Assembly (NCBI RefSeq): GCF_001702265.1
Contig: NZ_MAUE01000012.1
Span: 194,172-258,171 of the forward strand
Direction: 5' to 3'
DNA: 64,000 nt
Source: Pseudomonas aylmerensis
GTDB lineage: Bacteria > Pseudomonadota > Gammaproteobacteria > Pseudomonadales > Pseudomonadaceae
Made by a program: the position numbers and the translations under genes. The notes under the pieces are model-generated. The model searched no databases, had not been told where the DNA came from, and saw only the letters and a list, made by a program, of their open reading frames with translations. Shown here in pieces: positions 58,472 through 64,000 of this stretch. Each line of letters opens with the position of its first letter. Position 1 is the first letter of the stretch.

Positions 58472-59323
58472 TCAGCCTTTGAGAATCGACGCGTAGCCTT
58501 CTCGGTAAGTTGGGTAGGTCGGCTTCCAGCCCAGCGCCTTGGCGCGGGCATTGCTGCACTGCTTGCTGCCGGCACGACGCACACTGGCGTCGGCGGCCCA
58601 CTCGGTCACGCCCAGGTATTCACGCAACCAGCCCACCACTTCCGACAATGGCGCAGGCGCGTCGTCGACGCCGATGTAGACCTTGTCCAGCGAACCGCCC
58701 TGCTCCACGTGCCGCAGCAAAAAAGCCAGCAGGCCCGCGGCATCGTCCGCGTGAATCCGGTTGCCATATAAAGGCGGGTCGATCGCCACGCGGTAACCCT
58801 GCCGGACCTGGCTCAACAGCCACTCACGGCCCGGGCCGTAGATGCCGGTAAGGCGCACGATGCTGGCGGGGATACCGCTGTTGAGCGCGACTTGCTCGGC
58901 CTCCAGCATTACCTGGCCGGAATAGCCCTTCGCCTGGGTCTCGGATGTTTCGTCGACCCACTCACCGTTCTGCTGCCCGTAGACGCTGCTGCTGGATACA
59001 AACAGCAGGTGTTTCGGCACCTGGCCGTAGTCGCCCAGCCACTCCAGCACGTGCTGCAAACCTTGTACGTAGGCTGCGCGATAGCCGGCCTCATCGTGAT
59101 CCGTTGCGGCGGCGCAATACACCAGGTAATCCACCCCGCCGATCGGCCAGGTGTCAGGGCAATCCTTTTTGAACAGGTCGCCGGCGATGCCGATCACCCC
59201 GTCGGGCAGGCGTGAAATATCACGTCGCAGGCCATAAACCTCCCATTCCGAGGCAAGCAATTGGCTAGCCAGCCGACTACCCACATCGCCACAACCGGCA
59301 ATCACAACAGAAGGCGCAGACAT
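58472..59323 (-). CDS. YeeZ-like NAD(P)-dependent epimerase/dehydrogenase
   Basis: 283-residue extended SDR protein. Start MSAPSVVIAGCGDVGSRLASQL at 59323 with GGAG upstream. NAD motif GCGDVG near residue 10 (GxGxxG), YxxxK-type position replaced by VYGQQNGEWVDE region (SSSVYG), and VRLTGIYGPGREWL shared with YeeZ/NAD-binding family (pfam NAD_binding_10/Epimerase). The true activity is unknown. Its 3' end is repeated twice just downstream, so the C-terminal KALGWKPTYPTYREGYASILKG may be a replaced tail. Confidence 0.88.
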   Translation of the reverse strand: MSAPSVVIAGCGDVGSRLASQLLASEWEVYGLRRDISRLPDGVIGIAGDLFKKDCPDTWPIGGVDYLVYCAAATDHDEAGYRAAYVQGLQHVLEWLGDYGQVPKHLLFVSSSSVYGQQNGEWVDETSETQAKGYSGQVMLEAEQVALNSGIPASIVRLTGIYGPGREWLLSQVRQGYRVAIDPPLYGNRIHADDAAGLLAFLLRHVEQGGSLDKVYIGVDDAPAPLSEVVGWLREYLGVTEWAADASVRRAGSKQCSNARAKALGWKPTYPTYREGYASILKG

Positions 59324-59511
59324 CAGAAAACTCCGTACAGAAAGGTCTAGGTTAGCCTTCACACATGACAGGCGGCCACAAAAAGGACAAATAAAGTAAC
59401 TGTATTACTTCTGTTAACAAGAATTACTTGCAATAATAACCGCCCATTTGTCCTCGGCCCCCAGGCCTGGAAGGACGCTCAACTCATTTTCTTTACTCAG
59501 GTCCGGCCAGC
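59324..59511. promoter_or_regulatory. Gap YeeZ-like / exbB with AT-rich promoter
   Basis: 188 bp, unusually AT-rich (59380-59440). An 8-bp inverted repeat ggacaaat (59385-59392) / atttgtcc (59446-59453) brackets the likely exbB promoter. A Fur site is expected for a TonB system; caataataac and gaattactt resemble Fur hexamers only partly, so Fur control is not shown. Confidence 0.4.
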
Positions 59512-60486
59512 ATGACACGTAATACAAACCCCGCTTCGCCAACCAAGCTTCACAGCCCATCCCGCGCCTGGCGCGCGATTGCTGCGCTGCTGTTCAGCGT
59601 ACTGCTGGCACCGACCGCCGCATTTGCTGACGCCACCGCACCCGCCGCGGCCCCGGCAGCCGAGCACAGCACGGCTGCTCCAGCCGTTGCGCCAGCCGCC
59701 ACCGACCCGGCCCAGGCTGCAGACCCAGCCGCTCCCGCTGACGATACCGGTGTGGTCCTGGAAGAAGACAACACCCTGGGCATGGCCCACGACCTGTCGC
59801 CGTGGGGCATGTACCAGAACGCTGACGTGGTGGTGAAAGCCGTGATGATCGGCCTGGCCATCGCCTCGATCATCACCTGGACCATCTGGATCGCCAAGGG
59901 CTTCGAGCTGCTGGGCGCCAAGCGTCGCCTGCGCACCGAGATCGTCCACCTGAAAAAAGCCACCACCCTCAAGGAAGCCAGCGAGACGGCAACCAAGAAG
60001 GGCACCCTGGCCAACACCCTGGTGCACGACGCGCTGGAAGAAATGCGCCTGTCGGCCAACACCCGCGAAAAAGAAGGTATCAAGGAACGCGTGGCCTTCC
60101 GCCTGGAGCGCCTGGTAGCCGCCTGCGGTCGTAACATGAGCAGCGGCACCGGCGTGCTGGCGACCATCGGTTCCACCGCGCCTTTCGTCGGCCTGTTCGG
60201 TACCGTATGGGGCATCATGAACAGCTTCATCGGCATCGCCAAAACCCAGACCACCAACCTCGCCGTCGTTGCCCCAGGCATCGCCGAAGCCCTGCTGGCA
60301 ACCGCCCTGGGCCTGGTTGCGGCAATTCCTGCGGTGGTGATCTACAACGTCTTCGCCCGTTCGATCGCCGGCTACAAGGCACAGGTCTCGGACGCGTCGG
60401 CAGAAGTCCTGCTGCTGGTCAGCCGCGACCTCGATCACCTGCCTACCGAGCGCAGCTCGCAACCGCACATGGTGAAAGTGGGGTAA
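59512..60486 (+). CDS. exbB: TonB-system energizer ExbB
   Basis: 324 residues, longer than E. coli ExbB (244): an N-terminal signal-like segment (about 19-40) and a periplasmic Ala/Pro-rich stretch (about 40-95) precede the MotA/TolQ/ExbB domain. TM segments at about 105-125, 215-240 and 260-285, with the conserved FVGLFGTVWGIMNSFIGIA and ALLATALGLVAAIPAVVIYN. It uses proton flow with ExbD to energise TonB. First gene of exbB-exbD-tonB, 6 bp before exbD. The extended N-terminus is shared by P. putida-type ExbB. Confidence 0.95.
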   Translation: MTRNTNPASPTKLHSPSRAWRAIAALLFSVLLAPTAAFADATAPAAAPAAEHSTAAPAVAPAATDPAQAADPAAPADDTGVVLEEDNTLGMAHDLSPWGMYQNADVVVKAVMIGLAIASIITWTIWIAKGFELLGAKRRLRTEIVHLKKATTLKEASETATKKGTLANTLVHDALEEMRLSANTREKEGIKERVAFRLERLVAACGRNMSSGTGVLATIGSTAPFVGLFGTVWGIMNSFIGIAKTQTTNLAVVAPGIAEALLATALGLVAAIPAVVIYNVFARSIAGYKAQVSDASAEVLLLVSRDLDHLPTERSSQPHMVKVG

Positions 60487-60492
60487 TCGGCC

Positions 60493-60918
60493 ATGGGCCT
60501 GCATTTGAATCAAGGCGACGACGAACTCGTCGAGAACCACGAAATCAACGTCACGCCATTTATCGACGTGATGCTGGTGCTGCTGATCATCTTCATGGTG
60601 GCGGCACCGTTGGCCACCGTGGACATCAAGGTTGACCTGCCCGCCTCCAGCGCCAAGCCGGCGCCGCGGCCAGAGAAACCGATCTTCCTCAGCGTCAAGG
60701 CGGACCAACGCCTGTTCCTGGGCGAAGAAGAAGTCAAGGCTGAAACCCTGGGGCCGGTGCTCGACGCCAAGACCCAAGGCAAGAAAGACACGACGATCTT
60801 CTTCCAGGCTGACAAGGGCGTGGACTACGGCGACCTGATGAGCGTGATGGATGCCCTGCGGGCAGCCGGCTACCTCAAGGTGGGCCTGGTCGGACTCGAG
60901 ACGGCAGCCAAAAAATGA
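60493..60918 (+). CDS. exbD: TonB-system protein ExbD
   Basis: 141 residues. N-terminal cytoplasmic NHEINVTPFIDVMLVLLIIFMV contains the proton-path aspartate (D in PFIDVML) inside the single TM, then a periplasmic domain with ADKGVDYGDLMSVMDALRAAGY. Overlaps tonB by 4 bases (ATGA at 60915-60918), so the two are translationally coupled. Confidence 0.97.
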   Translation: MGLHLNQGDDELVENHEINVTPFIDVMLVLLIIFMVAAPLATVDIKVDLPASSAKPAPRPEKPIFLSVKADQRLFLGEEEVKAETLGPVLDAKTQGKKDTTIFFQADKGVDYGDLMSVMDALRAAGYLKVGLVGLETAAKK

Positions 60919-61664
60919 TCACGACGCGCCACAAACTGACGCGTTATGGCACCAGCCTCGCCGTCGTGCTGGGCGTGCATGCCGTCGCGATTGCCATCGC
61001 GCTCCACTGGTCGGCGCCGCATACGGTGCAGCTGCCACCGGCCGCCATGGTCATCGACCTGGCACCGATGCCTGCACCGCCGCCGCCGGCTCCGCCCAAA
61101 GTCGTAACGCCGCCGCAACCACCGGCGCCGGTGGAAGAGCTGCCGCTGCCGAAACTGGCCGAGGCACCCAAGCCGACGATCCAGGTGCCCAAGCCGGTCA
61201 AGCCCAAGCCCAAGCCACAACCGCCCAAGCCGGTGGAGAAAAAGCCCGAGCCGCCCAAGGAGAAACCTTCCGAAGAGCCGCCGAGCGACGCTCCGCCGAC
61301 CAACGCGCCGGCTGAAAAATCGGCCCAGCCGGTTCCAGGCCCGTCGCCGCAGCAAGTCGCGGCCAAGGCGTCCTGGGAAGGCACCCTGCTGGCTCACTTG
61401 CAGAAGTACAAGAAGTACCCGCCAGGTGCCCAGGCGCGTGGCAAGGAAGGCCTGAACCGCTTGCGCTTTGTGGTCGACGCCGACGGCAATGTGCTGTCCT
61501 ACGAGTTGGTGGGCCGCTCCGGCAACGCCGACCTGGACCGCGCCACCCTGGACATGATCCGTCGTGCCCAGCCGCTGCCCAAGCCTCCGGCCGACATGCT
61601 CAAGGGCGGCAGCATCGAGATCGTTGCACCGTTCGTGTACAACATCGAGAAACGCCGCCGCTAA
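60915..61664 (+). CDS. tonB: Energy-transducing protein TonB
   Basis: 249 residues. N-terminal TM helix (about 11-33) with LGVHAVAIAIALHWS containing the conserved SxxxH-type histidine region; a proline/lysine-rich spacer (PKPVKPKPKPQPPKPVEKK) spans the periplasm; the C-terminal domain contains YPPGAQARGKEGLNRLRFVVDADGNVLSYELVGRSGNADLDRATLDMIRRA, which contacts TonB boxes. Powers siderophore and B12 receptors. A REP element follows. Confidence 0.96.
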   Translation: MITTRHKLTRYGTSLAVVLGVHAVAIAIALHWSAPHTVQLPPAAMVIDLAPMPAPPPPAPPKVVTPPQPPAPVEELPLPKLAEAPKPTIQVPKPVKPKPKPQPPKPVEKKPEPPKEKPSEEPPSDAPPTNAPAEKSAQPVPGPSPQQVAAKASWEGTLLAHLQKYKKYPPGAQARGKEGLNRLRFVVDADGNVLSYELVGRSGNADLDRATLDMIRRAQPLPKPPADMLKGGSIEIVAPFVYNIEKRRR

Positions 61665-61684
61665 GGATTGCGGGAGTCAACTTG

Positions 61685-61762
61685 TGTGGGCGCTGGCTTG
61701 CCTGCGATAGCATCACCTTGGTGCAACGGATAGACCGAGGTGTGTACATCGCGGGCAAGCCC
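61685..61762. repeat. REP element after tonB
   Basis: tgtgggcgctggcttgcctgcgatag ... catcgcgggcaagccca inverted arms with an inner caccttggt / accgaggtg pair, as in 39618-39737. It lies in the 223-bp gap tonB-oxyR. Confidence 0.65.
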
Positions 61763-61887
61763 AGATTGTTTTCATCGCTTCAGCAAAATCCGCCACACTC
61801 CCCGCTCAATCCCCACCAAAGTTCTGATAACGTGCGTCTATCGATTGCAGCCGGTATGCTTGGCTCGCAACCTCATGGACGCCCGCT

Positions 61888-62808
61888 ATGACTCTTACAG
61901 AATTACGCTACATCGTTACCCTCGCCCAAGAGCAGCACTTCGGCCATGCGGCCGAGCGTTGCCACGTCAGCCAGCCGACGCTGTCGGTGGGCGTGAAAAA
62001 GCTTGAAGACGAACTCGGTGTGCTGATTTTCGAGCGCAGCAAGAGCGCCGTGCGCCTCACCCCGGTGGGCGAAGGTATCGTGGCCCAGGCCCAGAAGGTG
62101 CTGGAGCAAGCGCAAAGCATTCGCGAACTGGCCCAGGCCGGCAAGAACCAGCTGACCGCACCGCTGAAAGTCGGCGCCATCTACACGGTCGGCCCGTACC
62201 TGTTCCCGCACCTGATCCCGCAACTGCATCGCGTCGCGCCGCAGATGCCGCTGTATATCGAAGAAAACTTCACCCACATCCTGCGCGACAAGCTGCGCAA
62301 CGGTGAACTGGACGCGATCATCATCGCTTTGCCGTTCAATGAAGCGGATGTGTTGACCCTGCCCCTCTACGACGAGCCGTTCTACGTGCTGATGCCGGCC
62401 TCCCACCCGTGGACGAAAAAAGACACCATCGACGCCGGCCTGCTCAACGACAAGAGCCTGCTGCTGCTCGGCGAAGGCCACTGCTTCCGCGACCAGGTCC
62501 TGGAAGCCTGCCCGACCCTGACCAAAGGCAACGACGGCGCCAAGCACACCACCGTGGAATCCAGCTCCCTGGAAACCATCCGCCACATGGTCGCCTCCGG
62601 CCTGGGCATTTCGATCCTGCCGCTGTCGGCGGTGGACAGCCATCACTACGCCCCCGGCGTGATCGAAGTACGCCCACTGACGCCACCGGTGCCGTTTCGT
62701 ACCGTGGCGATCGCCTGGCGCGCGAGCTTCCCACGGCCCAAGGCCATTGAGATCCTCGCGGACTCGATCCGCCTGTGCTCGGTGGCCAAGCCGCCTGCTG
62801 CGAGCTGA
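61888..62808 (+). CDS. oxyR: Hydrogen peroxide-sensing regulator OxyR
   Basis: 306-residue LysR regulator. N-terminal HTH: MTLTELRYIVTLAQEQHFGHAAERCHVSQPTLSVGVKKLE. Redox cysteines C199 (GEGHCFRD) and C208 (EACPTL) sit at the standard positions for the disulfide switch. Activates catalases and alkyl hydroperoxide reductase. Followed 8 bp later by recG, as in P. aeruginosa, where both share a transcript. Confidence 0.97.
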   Translation: MTLTELRYIVTLAQEQHFGHAAERCHVSQPTLSVGVKKLEDELGVLIFERSKSAVRLTPVGEGIVAQAQKVLEQAQSIRELAQAGKNQLTAPLKVGAIYTVGPYLFPHLIPQLHRVAPQMPLYIEENFTHILRDKLRNGELDAIIIALPFNEADVLTLPLYDEPFYVLMPASHPWTKKDTIDAGLLNDKSLLLLGEGHCFRDQVLEACPTLTKGNDGAKHTTVESSSLETIRHMVASGLGISILPLSAVDSHHYAPGVIEVRPLTPPVPFRTVAIAWRASFPRPKAIEILADSIRLCSVAKPPAAS

Positions 62809-62816
62809 TTAACGGT

Positions 62817-64000
62817 ATGACTGAGCTGTCGCAGGTGTCGGTGACGGCACTCAAGGGTGTCGGTGAGGCCATGGCTGAAAAGCTGGCCAAGGTCGGCCTG
62901 GAAAACCTCCAGGACGTGCTGTTCCACCTGCCCCTGCGTTACCAGGATCGTACCCGCGTGGTGCCGATTGGCCATTTGCGCCCAGGGCAGGATGCAGTGG
63001 TCGAGGGCACCGTCAGCGGCGCCGACGTGGTGATGGGCAAGCGCCGCAGTCTGGTCGTGCGCCTGCAGGACGGCACCGGCGGCTTGAGCCTGCGCTTCTA
63101 CCATTTCAGCAACGCCCAGAAAGAAGGCCTCAAGCGCGGCACCCGCGTGCGCTGCTACGGTGAAGCTCGCCCCGGCGCGTCCGGCCTGGAGATCTACCAC
63201 CCGGAATACCGCGCCATCACCGGCGACGAGCCGCCGCCGGTGGACACCACGCTCACCCCGATCTACCCGCTGACCGAAGGCCTGACCCAACAGCGCCTGC
63301 GCCAGCTGTGCATGCAAACCCTGACCCTGCTCGGCCCCAAGAGCCTGCCCGACTGGCTGCCCCTGGAGCTGGCCCGCGACTACCAACTGGCGCCACTGGA
63401 CGATGCGATTCGCTACCTGCATCACCCGCCGGCTGACGCCGACGTCGACGAATTGGCCCTCGGTCATCATTGGGCCCAGCACCGCCTGGCCTTCGAAGAA
63501 TTGCTGACCCACCAACTGTCCCAGCAGCGCCTGCGCGAAAGCATGCGTTCGTTGCGCGCGCCGGCCATGCCCAAGGCCACGCGCCTGCCTGCGCAATACC
63601 TGGCCAACCTCGATTTTGCGCCGACCGGTGCCCAGCAGCGCGTCGGCAATGAAATCGCCTACGACCTGAGCCAGAAAGAACCCATGCTGCGCCTGATCCA
63701 GGGCGACGTGGGCGCAGGCAAGACCGTGGTCGCCGCCCTCGCGGCCCTGCAAGCCCTGGAGGCCGGCTACCAAGTGGCGCTGATGGCGCCCACCGAGATT
63801 CTCGCCGAGCAGCACTTCATCACGTTCAAGCGCTGGCTCGAACCGCTGGGCCTGGAAGTGGCCTGGCTGGCTGGCAAGCTCAAGGGCAAGAACCGCGCAG
63901 CAGCGCTGGAGCAAATCGCCGGCGGCGCGCCCATGGTGGTGGGCACGCACGCGCTGTTCCAGGACGAAGTGCGATTCAAGAACCTGGCCTTGGTGATCAT
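62817..64000 (+). CDS. recG: ATP-dependent DNA helicase RecG, N-terminal ~394 residues (3' end outside window)
   Basis: Starts MTELSQVSVTALKGVGEAMAEKLAKVGLENLQDVLFHLPLRYQDRT at 62817 and runs open to the window edge. The wedge domain (OB fold, about 60-150) is followed by the helicase core: Walker A in IQGDVGAGKTVVAALAAL (about residue 300), the PTEILAEQH motif Ia and VVGTHALFQDEV. RecG is usually near 690 residues, so the last ~300 are missing. It reverses stalled forks and branch-migrates Holliday junctions. Probably in an operon with oxyR. Confidence 0.96.
   Translation, partial: MTELSQVSVTALKGVGEAMAEKLAKVGLENLQDVLFHLPLRYQDRTRVVPIGHLRPGQDAVVEGTVSGADVVMGKRRSLVVRLQDGTGGLSLRFYHFSNAQKEGLKRGTRVRCYGEARPGASGLEIYHPEYRAITGDEPPPVDTTLTPIYPLTEGLTQQRLRQLCMQTLTLLGPKSLPDWLPLELARDYQLAPLDDAIRYLHHPPADADVDELALGHHWAQHRLAFEELLTHQLSQQRLRESMRSLRAPAMPKATRLPAQYLANLDFAPTGAQQRVGNEIAYDLSQKEPMLRLIQGDVGAGKTVVAALAALQALEAGYQVALMAPTEILAEQHFITFKRWLEPLGLEVAWLAGKLKGKNRAAALEQIAGGAPMVVGTHALFQDEVRFKNLALVI

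Overview
The window is about 64 kb of GC-rich (roughly 60% or more), densely coding bacterial chromosome. Protein families, gene order and REP-type palindromes point to a fluorescent Pseudomonas (P. fluorescens/P. putida side of the genus). The order argH ... cyaA-rnk ... lysA-dapF-xerC ... glnK-amtB ... rep-xpt ... pauR-dad ... rpmBG ... radC-coaBC-dut-algC-argB ... pyrE-crc-rph ... gmk-rpoZ-spoT ... oxyR-recG is a conserved core segment of Pseudomonas chromosomes. The strain cannot be named from sequence alone. I see no tRNA, rRNA, prophage, insertion sequence, transposase or CRISPR array.

Layout. (1) 1-7 kb: truncated argH, a glutathione transferase, two small conserved proteins, class I adenylate cyclase convergent with rnk, and frataxin with a cysteine-rich DUF1289 partner. 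(2) 7-12 kb: lptM-lysA-dapF-DUF484-xerC-HAD, a tightly packed operon, then sutA and a YjbQ protein on the other strand. (3) 12-23 kb: glnK-amtB ammonium module, ubiK, the YifB/ComM ATPase, a Cache-type chemoreceptor, a divergent LysR/MATE pair and a GGDEF-EAL protein. (4) 23-42 kb: rep, xpt, a large CoA hydrolase/transferase, cytochrome c5, then an amine and alanine catabolism block (pauR, dadX, ridA-like, dadA, dadR, FAD oxidase, aldehyde dehydrogenase). That block is interrupted by a DUF1127/MocR/phospholipase D/MFS group. (5) 42-50 kb: rpmB-rpmG, an orphan peptide-binding protein, radC, coaBC-dut, algC, argB, pyrE. (6) 50-57 kb: crc, rph-DUF4870, YicC-gmk, rpoZ, spoT, ridA. (7) 57-64 kb: a lipoprotein, a YeeZ-like NAD-binding protein with a duplicated 3' end, exbB-exbD-tonB, oxyR and the start of recG.

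How the genes fit together. The window is rich in global regulators of nutrient status: Crc (catabolite repression), SpoT and omega (stringent response), CyaA (cAMP), GlnK (nitrogen), DadR/Lrp and PauR (amino acid and polyamine use), SutA (slow growth), a c-di-GMP enzyme and OxyR (peroxide). They sit among housekeeping enzymes for lysine, arginine, pyrimidine, CoA and sugar-nucleotide synthesis.

No clearly new multi-gene system is present. The most unusual object is at 58087-58545, where the last ~75 bp of the YeeZ-like gene occurs three times in tandem, each extra copy joined to a REP palindrome pair. The most distal copy looks like a different allele of the C-terminal tail carrying a one-base deletion. 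Other points worth a look are four TACAG half-sites between DUF1127 and the MocR gene, the DUF1289-frataxin pair, two consecutive hairpins ahead of rpoZ, and a RidA-like gene starting inside dadA.
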